The notes under the pieces are model-generated. The model did not search any database. It had not been told where the DNA came from and worked only from the letters and a program-made list of their open reading frames with translations. From a virus: a DNA stretch of 25,637 bases. The stretch is taken from positions 1 through 25,637 of the IMG/VR virus record IMGVR_UViG_3300024346_000453. One strand, 5' to 3'. Positions 15,564 through 22,340 of the stretch are shown here, piece by piece. Position numbers and translations under genes: made by a program. The first letter of the stretch is position 1, and each line of letters starts with the position of its first letter.

Positions 15564-16774
15564 TAACTCCACCTTGTCGGCTGTTCAATCTTGTACTCAG
15601 TTCGTACAGGAAATAAAAATTCGACCAAATAGCCTAGTGCATCGTTCAGGTGGTCAAAGCCGTCCTTGTTAGGCTGGCTCGTTCCTTCTTTGTACGTCTG
15701 GCGCTCAAGGCTCTTAATCGTGTGCTTGCATTTGGGGTCTATAAACAAATAGCGATCGCCGCCACTTGAGCGCAATCTGCTATTCACCGCATTTATTCTA
15801 TCCCTGACCAGTGCGTGACTGTTTTTAGATTTCACCGCAAAGCCTGCATTCTGTAAAATGCTCAGGTCTGTTCTACCGCCTGCGCTTGTCTTCCTTTGCC
15901 GTGAGGCTGGGTCAGGGTAGATTATAGCAGGTCGGTCACGGTATCTTGACTTAATCTCTGCGACCATCTCATCTGTGTTGCTGCCATACATGACGATCTC
16001 ATCTATCGCTAACAAATCATTGCCATGACGTAAGCAAACAACCGCACTCATTGGGTCGATGTTAAAGTCTAGCCCAATGTGCAGAGTGCCGCCAGTATCC
16101 TCAATGCGCTTGACAGACTTCTCCCGATTAAAGGCATAATAAATGATACCGCTGTAGTTGACAAACGCAGCCTCGTACTCTTGCTGAAAGGTTCGTTCAT
16201 CTAGGTCATTACGGGCAGCAGCAACTTCTTCCTCTGGTACGTTACCACCTTGCAAAGTGGTGTACTGAAAGCTCGACCAATCATTGTCGCCGTCAATACC
16301 CTTAGCCCATATATCGTAAAAGTGGTTACGTCCCTTCGGTGTGCCAATGAATAAGCACCCACCCTGCCTGTCAGAAAGCGAAGGTCTAAGAACCTCACTC
16401 CATGCCTCTGGCCGCATGTCTGCAAACTCATCTAGCACAACAAAGTCCAAAGCTCGTCCGCGTAGGTTATTTGGCTTCTCTGCGCCCTTTAAAGCGATTA
16501 CCGAGCCATTGATAAGGCGTATTGTTAAGCTGGTCTCGTTAGTCTTAGAAACGTATTCTGGTGGTATAGAAGCTATCAGCATATCCCACGCAATTTCTTT
16601 TGCAGCGCCGTAGGTTGGCGCGACATACCAAACATTTCTATTTGGCCCTTTTATCGCTTGCTCAAGTATCTTGCCGGTTGATAGGAAGGTCTTGCCAAAG
16701 CGCCTGCCGGCCACAACAGCAACGAAGCGGCTAGGGCAAATGAATATCTCACTCTGCGGTAGGGTTAATTGCAC
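15563..16774 (-). CDS. terL: Terminase large subunit
   Basis: A 403-aa ATPase-nuclease that packages DNA. Walker A is GRRFGKT at residues 23-29, Walker B is VVLDE at residues 112-116, and a GTPKG coupling motif is at residues 144-148. The C-terminal nuclease domain has GLDFNIDPMSAV (first catalytic Asp, about residue 230), then ITIYPDPASR-like and NDALGYLVEF (final Asp). The start is GTG at 16774, overlapping the TerS stop by 26 bp; no ATG gives a full N-terminus. The N-terminal adenine-binding region is short but complete. The motor docks on the portal encoded next. Confidence 0.95.
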   Translation of the reverse strand: MQLTLPQSEIFICPSRFVAVVAGRRFGKTFLSTGKILEQAIKGPNRNVWYVAPTYGAAKEIAWDMLIASIPPEYVSKTNETSLTIRLINGSVIALKGAEKPNNLRGRALDFVVLDEFADMRPEAWSEVLRPSLSDRQGGCLFIGTPKGRNHFYDIWAKGIDGDNDWSSFQYTTLQGGNVPEEEVAAARNDLDERTFQQEYEAAFVNYSGIIYYAFNREKSVKRIEDTGGTLHIGLDFNIDPMSAVVCLRHGNDLLAIDEIVMYGSNTDEMVAEIKSRYRDRPAIIYPDPASRQRKTSAGGRTDLSILQNAGFAVKSKNSHALVRDRINAVNSRLRSSGGDRYLFIDPKCKHTIKSLERQTYKEGTSQPNKDGFDHLNDALGYLVEFLFPVRTEYKIEQPTRWS

Positions 16775-17117
16775 GAGGGTCGATCATAATGTTGATTTGT
16801 GGGATTTCTTTGACTGGCTCGATGTACTGGTCTCCCCAGTTCTCTCTGTCTCTATTCTTTAGATAAAAGATGATGGCGGTATTGTCTCCAGACATTGCCT
16901 TTTCGAATAGCTTATTAGTTACCTTATCCATTCCAGAACTGCGGCCTCTTTTTATAGCCTGCAAAAACTGTGGATATTCATTCTGTTTGTCGTAGACAGT
17001 CCGTTCACTGATGCCCAAGCAATCAGCTATTTGAGAAATGGTTAATCCATGAGAAGCCATATCTTCTGCTTGCTCACAAATATGCTCGTCTGGTATCCAA
17101 GGCGGTCTGCCTGACAT
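16749..17117 (-). CDS. terS: Terminase small subunit-like protein
   Basis: A 122-aa protein just upstream of TerL. It contains a helix-turn-helix (HGLTISQIADCLGISERTVY, about residues 24-43), then KQNEYPQFLQAIKRGRSSGM and NKLFEKAMSGDNTAIIFYLK, a classic small terminase layout: DNA-binding HTH, then an A..GD..A..F.LKNR..W motif (the RDRENWGDQY part). Its start overlaps the stop of the ORF before it (TAATG). It recognises the packaging site and forms a ring with TerL. High confidence by motif and order. Confidence 0.9.
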   Translation of the reverse strand: MSGRPPWIPDEHICEQAEDMASHGLTISQIADCLGISERTVYDKQNEYPQFLQAIKRGRSSGMDKVTNKLFEKAMSGDNTAIIFYLKNRDRENWGDQYIEPVKEIPQINIMIDPRAINPTAE

Positions 17118-17371
17118 TAAGCCTCCGTTCCAAAGGTTTGTTCATGGTTCATTGAGGGGTTGTGCAGTATCACTTCTTCCTCGTCTGGCGGTAATGCGTT
17201 GAGTCTAATATCGACAGCATCGCACCAGTATATAAGGGCAATCTTGATCTGAAACACCGCTGAGGGGGAGTCTATTATACTCTGCGTTATGTTATCAATC
17301 TTAACAAGCAGGTCATTCCAGCCGTTTTCTTCGCAGTCTAGGATACGCTGCGTGATCTGTAAATGCTTCAT
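17117..17371 (-). CDS. Small acidic ORF heading the late operon
   Basis: An 84-aa protein of unknown function, the first gene after the terminator at 17.5 kb. It has GGGAGG 6 nt before its ATG and ends by overlapping the TerS start. It is helical (RILDCEENGWNDLLVKIDNI, then SAVFQIKIALIYWCDAVDIR) and ends acidic (PPDEEEVILHNPS). Being first in the late operon suggests a role linked with packaging or with the switch to late genes, but nothing in its sequence gives a function. Confidence 0.65.
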   Translation of the reverse strand: MKHLQITQRILDCEENGWNDLLVKIDNITQSIIDSPSAVFQIKIALIYWCDAVDIRLNALPPDEEEVILHNPSMNHEQTFGTEA

Positions 17372-17407
17372 GGTGCCTCCCGCATCTCTGCTAATGGCCG
17401 CAACAGT

Positions 17408-17424
17408 TTATCACTTATCTTGAC
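17408..17424 (-). promoter_or_regulatory. Late promoter/activator motif, copy 1 (upstream of packaging genes)
   Basis: Minus-strand GTCAAGATA-AG-TGATAA, 37 bp upstream of the first late gene and about 70 bp after the early/middle operon terminator. It is the twin of the motif before the scaffold gene (15 of 17 bases identical). A weak -35-like TTTACA is present further up, but spacing to a -10 is poor, so an activator-dependent or phage-specific promoter is proposed. Confidence 0.5.
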
Positions 17425-17484
17425 AATGTACCATAATCAGCACTTTGCATGTAAAACTGTACTTGAAGTCCGTATTTTCGCACC

Positions 17485-17515
17485 TAATAAAAAGCCCCAA
17501 TTAAGGGGCTGTTTT
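17485..17515 (-). terminator. Terminator at end of early/middle operon
   Basis: AGCCCC (17510-17505 on the minus strand reads AGCCCC) pairs with GGGGCT around a six-base TTAATT loop, followed by TTTTTATT on the minus strand. The plus strand also has TTTT after GGGGCTG, so it could work both ways. It closes the early/middle gene run before the late operon. Confidence 0.8.
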
Positions 17516-17578
17516 AATGTCGTCCTTTGCTATTGCCATAAGTCCAACGATTGTCACCACTATTCCGTACAGTATCAC
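17501..17578 (-). CDS. Possible 25-aa membrane peptide ending in the terminator
   Basis: A short frame starting GTG at 17578 with GAGG six bases upstream and stopping at TAA in the loop of the terminator. The peptide starts MILYGIVVTIVGLMAIA and then has the charged KDDIKTAP end, i.e. one membrane helix plus a short soluble tail. It follows a 58-aa membrane protein of the same operon with a 156-bp gap (17579-17734) in which I see no gene. Phage operons often end with such peptides, but a 25-codon frame can also arise by chance, so confidence is low. Confidence 0.35.
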   Translation of the reverse strand: MILYGIVVTIVGLMAIAKDDIKTAP

Positions 17579-17734
17579 CTTACACCTCGCTCTAAATTGA
17601 GGCGGCATATTAGGGCATATTGGCACTAATTAGTAATGAAATCAGTGCATAAGCAACATACCAGCTTCGGTATAGTAGCCCGTTGCGATCACAGGTGGGC
17701 TAGTCCTGCTCAAAAGGTCAGGGGAAACCTCGAT

Positions 17735-17911
17735 CTAAAACTTTTGTTTCTTATTGTTGCTTTGTGTCTGTTTAATGAAACGATCTGCCATCTTGTTGGC
17801 TTCCCGTATCTTCTTCCTCAATTCCCACTCTGCCTGCTTATCTTCCACAATCAAGTAAGTGCCATACAGTAAGAAACCACCAATCACTAAAGTCAAAATA
17901 AAACTAATCAT
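17735..17911 (-). CDS. 58-aa single-pass membrane protein
   Basis: An ATG at 17911 with GGGG nine bases upstream, stop TAG at 17735. The N-terminal 22 residues (MISFILTLVIGGFLLYGTYL) form a clear membrane helix; the rest is charged and helical (EDKQAEWELRKKIREANKMA, then RFIKQTQSNNKKQKF), so a membrane anchor with a basic coiled-coil-like domain. The layout recalls small phage membrane proteins and short i-spanin-like proteins, but no Rz1-type lipobox frame overlaps it, and it lies far from any lysin gene in view. Function unknown. Confidence 0.65.
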   Translation of the reverse strand: MISFILTLVIGGFLLYGTYLIVEDKQAEWELRKKIREANKMADRFIKQTQSNNKKQKF

Positions 17912-17931
17912 AATTTAACCCCATCTGTTTG

Positions 17932-18348
17932 TTAGTTGTTATGTCGATCAATTGCAGTTTTTTCGTCACATGTGTTTGATGTGTCGATGCCAAAGTATTT
18001 AACCCTCAGCTTTTGTAGTTCCTGCTTCCAGTCTTTTGGATTTTTTCGATCATGTAAATACTGAAGGTCGCTAAGCATGTGAGTTGTTGTTGGCTTTAGA
18101 TCAATGCCAGAATTTATTAACGCTTCTTCAAGTAGCGTTTGGCGATCTTCTTCCTTTTCATCTGCCCACATAGCTATGCCTTCTAAACCTTTATTGTAAG
18201 CCTCGTCTTTAATTAAACAGCCTACGGCGCAGCTCAGACCGCCTGTTCCTCTATAGGCGCACATGTATTCAGACTGCTTTCTAATAGACTTCACACCTTG
18301 CGCCAACAAATGCGCTTCTACTTTGTTGAATACTTCTACCATATCCAT
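17932..18348 (-). CDS. Conserved phage hypothetical protein
   Basis: A 138-aa protein starting with AGGAG 8 nt before ATG and two bases after the previous stop. It holds an N-terminal helix (DMVEVFNKVEAHLLAQGVKS), then a Cys-containing core EYMCAYRGTGGLSCAVGCLI, and a helical, acidic second half (ADEKEEDRQTLLEEALINSG, LSDLQYLHDRKNP). The CAYRG..GL.CAVGCLI.D pattern is familiar from unnamed proteins of many podo- and siphoviruses. Three Cys may bind metal. No function can be given. Confidence 0.7.
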   Translation of the reverse strand: MDMVEVFNKVEAHLLAQGVKSIRKQSEYMCAYRGTGGLSCAVGCLIKDEAYNKGLEGIAMWADEKEEDRQTLLEEALINSGIDLKPTTTHMLSDLQYLHDRKNPKDWKQELQKLRVKYFGIDTSNTCDEKTAIDRHNN

Positions 18349-18350
18349 AA

Positions 18351-18806
18351 CTAAAACTCCTCTGGGTTGACTGCTTTGATGTAAGCGTCCATCACTAGCT
18401 CGCTCAGTCTGATTTCAAGGTAAAGGTATATGCCGCCTCTGTACCATTCGTCAAAGTCTAGCGGTGACATTGTGTAGAGTTCTTTCTTAAAGCAGTCGAG
18501 GGCTACGCTGTAAAAGCAGTCGTCCTCGTAATCCTGCATCGGCAGATCGCCTGTAACGTATTGCAATGCAGCGTTTATTACTGTCTTTGAGGCAAACGTT
18601 CCGTCCCTCTTGTCATACAGGTCAAGCAGTAGCGTCTCGTAAGAGTCCTGCTCATAGGCAGCAAATACATCTTCGCACCATGACATATGCTCTGTCAGCC
18701 ACATTAGGCAGATTTCTTCCTTAAGGTCATCAGAAACGCTAATCAGATGGCCGTCCCAGTTCTGGTTTTCAATAAAGCATTTGTCTACAAATTTATCTAA
18801 GCGCAT
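18351..18806 (-). CDS. Acidic hypothetical protein
   Basis: A 151-aa acidic protein. The start is taken as ATG at 18806, which overlaps the stop of the 41-aa membrane gene (TAATG) and has a GGGGGTG site; a GTG two codons earlier is possible but less likely. It is rich in Asp, Glu, Tyr and Trp (DKFVDKCFIENQNWDGHLIS, EEICLMWLTEHMSWCEDVFA) with no Cys cluster or motif known to me. The family is unknown. An acidic, DNA-mimic-like composition is noted but not enough for a function. Confidence 0.6.
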   Translation of the reverse strand: MRLDKFVDKCFIENQNWDGHLISVSDDLKEEICLMWLTEHMSWCEDVFAAYEQDSYETLLLDLYDKRDGTFASKTVINAALQYVTGDLPMQDYEDDCFYSVALDCFKKELYTMSPLDFDEWYRGGIYLYLEIRLSELVMDAYIKAVNPEEF

Positions 18807-18931
18807 TAGCACACCCCCATGTTGATGCAGTCGTTGTACTCCATGGTGCTGGCGATTAAGTACAGAGCTACCAGAATGGCAACCTTGGCTGGCGTTGGTA
18901 TTGCGTTTACTAAGTTTAAAAATGTGTTCAT
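18806..18931 (-). CDS. 41-aa single-pass membrane peptide
   Basis: ATG at 18931 with AAGGGG six bases upstream; TAA at 18806 overlaps the next gene. The peptide starts MNTFLNLVNAIPTPAKVAIL and has a hydrophobic stretch (about residues 15-30, VAILVALYLIAS), then a short tail with two Cys (DCINMGVC). A small membrane protein translated together with the acidic protein after it is likely. Unknown function; comparable small membrane peptides lie at 17735-17911 and 17501-17578. Confidence 0.65.
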   Translation of the reverse strand: MNTFLNLVNAIPTPAKVAILVALYLIASTMEYNDCINMGVC

Positions 18932-18949
18932 TTTATTCCCCTTAATTTG

Positions 18950-18973
18950 AATGCCCCCTAAGGGGCGGTTAAA
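18950..18973 (-). repeat. Repeated stem-loop, copy 1
   Basis: Minus-strand TTTAACCGCCCCTTAGGGGG, then CATT: five or six GC pairs with a TTA(G)-type loop, starting at the base after a gene's stop and lying before the next gene's RBS. A near-identical element is at 25544-25567, also right after a stop codon. It lacks a proper T-run, so it may be a weak terminator or an RNA processing/stability hairpin. Confidence 0.7.
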
Positions 18974-19204
18974 TCAACTATATATTATTGTTTTCACCGA
19001 CTGTCGGATTCCTTCCCAGCCAGTCTTGGCGATATTGATTGCTGTAGCTGCTTGAGCTTTAGTAGCCTTGACCCCAAACTCATCTGCTGCAAAATCACAA
19101 GCCTCTTCAAAGGCTCGCTTCCAGCAGCAGCTAAACTCGTATGAAGTAAGAGCCGCTTCAGCCATTTGCTGGATTTCCCACTCTGATAAATAAGATGCTT
19201 TCAT
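18974..19204 (-). CDS. Small hypothetical protein
   Basis: A 76-aa protein with GGGGTT before ATG at 19204. It is helical (LSEWEIQQMAEAALTSYEFS, FAADEFGVKATKAQAATAIN) with Cys and Trp in the middle (SCCWKRAFEEACDF). No family recognised. A sigma70-like promoter lies 33 bp upstream, so it may start a sub-operon containing the membrane and acidic proteins after it; a repeated stem-loop follows its stop directly. Confidence 0.6.
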   Translation of the reverse strand: MKASYLSEWEIQQMAEAALTSYEFSCCWKRAFEEACDFAADEFGVKATKAQAATAINIAKTGWEGIRQSVKTIIYS

Positions 19205-19236
19205 TTTTTAACCCCTGCCTCGTTGAATGAAGTGTC

Positions 19237-19265
19237 ACTATGAGGCTTTCCCTTGACGCTGTAAA
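19237..19265 (-). promoter_or_regulatory. Possible sigma70 promoter
   Basis: Minus-strand TTTACA, 17 bp, CATAGT (five and four of six consensus bases) in the 85-bp gap between the HNH gene and the 76-aa gene. It also overlaps half of a GCCTC...GAGGC inverted repeat. Position and spacing fit a promoter for the genes at 19.2 to 17.5 kb; strength cannot be judged. Confidence 0.4.
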
Positions 19266-19289
19266 GCATTTTATTACAAATAAATGAAT

Positions 19290-19679
19290 TTAATTATAAG
19301 AAACTGGCTCATAGGTATCATCGGCAAGCATCTTCTTGTGTTCTTCCCTGTAGTGACTGGCTATTTCAGCCCTCAGCTTCTTGGTCGTAGGCATCAGCAC
19401 TTGCCACTTCTCCCTAAGAATATCCAGATGCCCTTGCCCCTTGTACTTTTGCAGGAAGATGGTGAAGTCAAGCGGGTTGGCCGTAAATGTTTTGTGGCAG
19501 TAGTGACACATGCAGATAGCGTTATCAATGCTCCACCTTACTGACTTGGCAGCCCTACCAAAGATATGGCAGCACTCCATTCTCCCATCTTGCTTACCGC
19601 AGTGTTCGCACTGGTATCCAGCCTTCTGACGAATCACATCGCTAAACCACTTATCTGCTGCATCTCGATTAATCGCCAT
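19290..19679 (-). CDS. HNH-type zinc nuclease-like protein
   Basis: A 129-aa protein with a zinc ribbon plus HNH layout: CEHC (residues 24-27), then a CCH with His38, Asn53 and a second pair CHYC (58-61) followed by His62. H38-N53-H62 would be the metal-binding catalytic triad and the four Cys the structural zinc. The rest is a basic helix region (TTKKLRAEIASHYREEHKKM). It overlaps the DUF3310 gene end by 11 bases. It recalls NinG/Rap-like and other phage HNH proteins that process recombination intermediates or packaging DNA, consistent with NinB three genes upstream. Function by motif only. Confidence 0.7.
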   Translation of the reverse strand: MAINRDAADKWFSDVIRQKAGYQCEHCGKQDGRMECCHIFGRAAKSVRWSIDNAICMCHYCHKTFTANPLDFTIFLQKYKGQGHLDILREKWQVLMPTTKKLRAEIASHYREEHKKMLADDTYEPVSYN

Positions 19680-19884
19680 TTTTTAGCTCTCGCTCTATTA
19701 GGAAGTCAACGTAGTGCTTGATCTTTCTAAGCGACTCAACGCCGCCCTTATCTTTCCAGCGAGTGATGTACTTAACTACGTTGCCCTCGCAGAAATCCAA
19801 GTCATTCGCCATGATGTATTCTATTGGCTGTATGGCTTTCTTCTTGTAGTGGTCGCCGCCGACCTGCTCGTCAAGTGCGCTCAT
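19669..19884 (-). CDS. DUF3310 (SaV-like) protein
   Basis: A 71-aa protein that fits the DUF3310 family from start to end: GGDHYKKKAIQPIEYIMAND, then LDFCEGNVVKYITRWKDKGG and ESLRKIKHYVDFLIERE. This short form is common in phages and has the invariant GGDHY, Q..EYI...L.F..GN..KY..R...K...EDL.K..HY pattern. It is sometimes called nucleotide kinase-like, yet its biochemical role is unproven. The ATG overlaps the stop of the zinc ribbon gene. Confidence 0.9.
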   Translation of the reverse strand: MSALDEQVGGDHYKKKAIQPIEYIMANDLDFCEGNVVKYITRWKDKGGVESLRKIKHYVDFLIERELKNGD

Positions 19885-20060
19885 TCATCTTCCCCAATTT
19901 CAACTTGCACCATGTCAGGGGAGCTAAGATTGCATCTCGGACACATACCATAAGCAGAATCGTCATCACCAACCCAATATTCAAGAATGCAAAGACAATT
20001 GTCACAAAACATTCGATGCACGTTAGTGTTCTTGCTAGGAAATTTATATACATTACTCAT
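19881..20060 (-). CDS. 59-aa zinc ribbon protein
   Basis: A short gene in a frame different from a longer, misleading overlapping frame. ATG at 20060 overlaps the metallophosphoesterase end, with GAGGCG four bases upstream; TGA at 19881 overlaps the DUF3310 start (ATGA). The protein has CDNC (residues 19-22), about 17 residues, then CPRC (40-43), a four-Cys zinc ribbon, and an acidic end (VQVEIGEDE). The tight overlaps on both sides support it. It may bind DNA/RNA or a partner enzyme; no specific function is known. Confidence 0.8.
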   Translation of the reverse strand: MSNVYKFPSKNTNVHRMFCDNCLCILEYWVGDDDSAYGMCPRCNLSSPDMVQVEIGEDE

Positions 20061-21231
20061 CTAACGCCTCAACTGTTATTTTGACCCGCGAATCTTCGCC
20101 GTACTGTTTGTGGTAAACAACTGCCGTCATTGACCGTTCCGCGCCATAGCCTGAGTCGCTATGCCATTGGTCAGTGGCAGTAAGACTACCCCAGTGTTCA
20201 AAGTGCATAGAGCCGACCTCTCTGGCGGTGTGGTGGTGGATATGCCCCAAATGGCAGTATCTATTCTTACAGTTTGCCCATTCATCGTCTAGGTTCTTAA
20301 TTACAGTCTGTAGGATTTGCTCGTGTTTTATCCTGTCGCCGTGATGAAAAACGAATAGGTTATTGTTCCATGTGTAACTTATAAATTTGGAGTAGTTTTT
20401 GATTATTTCAACGCGAGGCTCTTTTCGGTATAGCAGGTCAAGGCAACTGGATAGGTGGCATGCCATATCGTGATCATGGTTGCCTCTTACGTTTACGATT
20501 ACCACATGTTGGTGAACTTGCAGCATCTTGTCTATTAACAGGTTAAACAGTCTGCCAGCTAACTTAAATGTCTTGCCGATCCGCGTATCTACATCAACCG
20601 GAGTGCCTTTGGTGGTGGTATTAAAGCTGCTGTCTGCGTGAAAGAAATCGCCAACATTCAAAAGAACTCCCGTATGTGCATTGCCAACCCTGTTTGATAG
20701 CCTGTCGATTGACTGGCTTAGTGTCTTGGTGGCAATCTTAATGTCCCAATCGTCATCGTCAACTTTGGTTTCGCTATCGGCCAACATGCCGAAGTGGTGG
20801 TCGCCTATCATGTACATAGCAAGGTAATCAGTATCAACCTCGTTAGGCGGCTTTACTGGCTGTTTAAAGCCTTCCAGATCTTCCTTCATGCCTTCCATCA
20901 TGGCATCGAGCTTTTCCTTCATGCTGCGCTTTTCAGGCTCTTGAATGACCCACTGCAATGCTATAGAGCCATCTTCCTTGTAAGCGGTAGAGATTCGTTT
21001 AGCTTCGAAGCCTTCCATCGTTTGCCGGTTGACATCCCTGTGAGGGGCAACACCTTGAGAAGCTGCCCTTATCTCCAATGTTTTAATGGCTTTATCAATC
21101 GTCCTTGAATTGATACTTAAAACCTTTGCTGCTTTCCTGTGTGAGCCGTGAGTGATGATAGCGTCAAGCATCTCCCTTTGTCGGTCAGTGGTTACAAAGT
21201 CGTACAATAATCTATGGTCAATATGAGCCAT
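20053..21231 (-). CDS. HTH-metallophosphoesterase (phage nuclease/phosphatase-like)
   Basis: A 392-aa protein with an N-terminal helix-turn-helix (about residues 17-53, RQREMLDAIITHGSHRKAAK then INSRTIDKAIKTLE) and a C-terminal calcineurin-like metallophosphoesterase with the full motif set: GDHHFG (143-148), GDFFH (194-198), RGNHDH (249-254), FHHGD and LGHIHHH. The metal ligands are all present, so it should be active, possibly on DNA or nucleotides as in phage Mre11-like or SbcD-like enzymes. AGGA precedes ATG at 21231; the stop overlaps the zinc ribbon gene. The fused HTH suggests DNA targeting. Substrate unknown. Confidence 0.85.
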   Translation of the reverse strand: MAHIDHRLLYDFVTTDRQREMLDAIITHGSHRKAAKVLSINSRTIDKAIKTLEIRAASQGVAPHRDVNRQTMEGFEAKRISTAYKEDGSIALQWVIQEPEKRSMKEKLDAMMEGMKEDLEGFKQPVKPPNEVDTDYLAMYMIGDHHFGMLADSETKVDDDDWDIKIATKTLSQSIDRLSNRVGNAHTGVLLNVGDFFHADSSFNTTTKGTPVDVDTRIGKTFKLAGRLFNLLIDKMLQVHQHVVIVNVRGNHDHDMACHLSSCLDLLYRKEPRVEIIKNYSKFISYTWNNNLFVFHHGDRIKHEQILQTVIKNLDDEWANCKNRYCHLGHIHHHTAREVGSMHFEHWGSLTATDQWHSDSGYGAERSMTAVVYHKQYGEDSRVKITVEALDE

Positions 21232-21232
21232 G

Positions 21233-21679
21233 TTATTTGTCCTGTTTTCGTTTTAGTTCGGTGTACTCATTGTACTGGGGCAAGGATAAAAACACATCTC
21301 TTTCAGAAGCCCACTGATACACCTGATCCATGAAGTAAACCATCTCCCCCTTAGTCAGCTTTGACGAACTCCTGACTTGGTTTAACAGTTCAGTTTGACC
21401 TACCTTAATATCTTGAGTGCCTAAGAACTTGCTTTTCATCATCCACTTAACGCCATCTGGCGTAGCGTCATGAATCTTCTTTATGAAAACGTCCGACATC
21501 TCCTTGCACCAGATATGAAACAAAGCATTCTGGCTTAGGGTTCTTGGGTTATCATACTGCTCAAATTTTAAACAGAGAGGCTGTGTGTAGTCCCAGCCTT
21601 CCAGTCTTTTAAGAATAAACGGAAGCCGTTTCTCAAGTTCTACTTTGTCTTTAACAATAACAAAATCGCCTTGGCTCAT
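21233..21679 (-). CDS. ninB: NinB-like recombination protein
   Basis: A 148-aa protein from ATG at 21679, chosen because it overlaps the upstream stop (ATGA) and has AAGGAAG eight bases upstream; a TTG seven codons earlier is less likely. It carries the NinB (lambda Orf) signature: RTLSQNALFHIWCKEMSDVF, then GVKWMMKSKFLG and MVYFMDQVYQWASERDVFLS. Lambda NinB binds ssDNA and assists recombination in place of RecFOR. The setting next to nucleases and the ERF/exonuclease cassette fits. Identification rests on the QN...WC.....KS..G......Y......W....V.L pattern. Confidence 0.85.
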   Translation of the reverse strand: MSQGDFVIVKDKVELEKRLPFILKRLEGWDYTQPLCLKFEQYDNPRTLSQNALFHIWCKEMSDVFIKKIHDATPDGVKWMMKSKFLGTQDIKVGQTELLNQVRSSSKLTKGEMVYFMDQVYQWASERDVFLSLPQYNEYTELKRKQDK

Positions 21680-21975
21680 GTCAGCTTCTTCCTTAGCCAA
21701 GCATCTGACATCTTTTGTTCGTGAGTTTCCAGACGGTGAACATGCTCTTGAGCCACTACCCCATTTCTTACATAGTAATACTGAGACTTTGTACCACTAA
21801 CTTCCCTGTCGGTTAAGAATGGTTTGTTACGCATTCTGCTGTGCATGGTCTTGTTGTTTACGCCGATGATCTCAGACACTTCGCGTAACGTATAAAACCT
21901 TCCTGTTATCAGGTTTTCGTGTTCACCCTTAAACTCGTACTTTGTTGGCTGCTTACCGCTTAACCTTCTATCCAT
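21676..21975 (-). CDS. Small helix-turn-helix protein
   Basis: A 99-aa basic protein whose central segment (residues about 24-52, GRFYTLREVSEIIGVNNKTM followed by HSRMRNKPFLTDREV) looks like a MerR/AlpA-type winged helix-turn-helix: YTLREVS..IGV...T...R.... The rest, before and after, is charged. It sits between the replication-like protein and NinB. Its ATG overlaps the stop of the previous gene and its stop overlaps NinB. It could be a DNA-binding accessory or regulator; no close family is recognised. Confidence 0.65.
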   Translation of the reverse strand: MDRRLSGKQPTKYEFKGEHENLITGRFYTLREVSEIIGVNNKTMHSRMRNKPFLTDREVSGTKSQYYYVRNGVVAQEHVHRLETHEQKMSDAWLRKKLT

Positions 21976-22339
21976 TCTGCATTGCTCCGTCGAAATAATA
22001 GCCTCTTGTCGTCAAGTAATACTCCTTCATCGCGACCTGATCTTCTGGGTCGAGCCATGTGATGTCGGTCAGGCTCTCATCAATCGTCCTTGCCCTTATG
22101 CTATTGCTCTTAATAGACTTTGCCATTGGGCTTGAACCGCCTTGGTTCTGCGCTCGCGCAAGCCAGCTATTCACAAACCGTTTAATACCAGTCTTGGTCT
22201 TTCGTCTGGTAGGGTTAGCGTCCAGCCACGACTCCATAGCTAAAAGTTCCTTGTGGACATTGACAGCCTGATAAGCTCGCTGCCATTGTATGATGTCGCC
22301 TTCTTCTGGCTCCCATGTTTCATTCTTTATTAGCTTCAT
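21968..22339 (-). CDS. Short protein like the C-terminal end of phage replication proteins
   Basis: From ATG at 22339 (one base after the previous stop, GGGG nine bases upstream; a TTG four codons earlier is possible), 123 aa. The core WLDANPTRRKTKTGIKRFVN then SWLARAQNQGGSS is a motif I know from the C-terminal end of phage replication initiators and helicase loaders (WL..NP.RRKT..G..RF...WL.RAQ..GG). Here it stands alone with a short acidic N-terminus (NETWEPEEGDIIQWQRAYQA) and without a winged helix. It may have lost the DNA-binding part or act with another initiator outside the window. Confidence 0.55.
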   Translation of the reverse strand: MKLIKNETWEPEEGDIIQWQRAYQAVNVHKELLAMESWLDANPTRRKTKTGIKRFVNSWLARAQNQGGSSPMAKSIKSNSIRARTIDESLTDITWLDPEDQVAMKEYYLTTRGYYFDGAMQNG

Positions 22340-22340
22340 G

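Noticed and set aside
17420-17460. Sigma70 promoter TTTACA or TTGTCA before the late operon
   Set aside because: No acceptable -10 at 16-18 bp for either; the shared 17-bp motif explains the region better.
17579-17734. Further gene or RNA between the 58-aa and 25-aa ORFs
   Set aside because: Some short inverted repeats (TAGCCC...GGGCTA, ATACC...GGTAT) but no convincing ORF or known RNA fold; left unannotated.
19871-20053. 60-codon minus-strand frame with hydrophobic product
   Set aside because: It overlaps the 59-aa zinc ribbon in another frame. The zinc ribbon frame has better start, RBS and ATGA overlap and a four-Cys motif.
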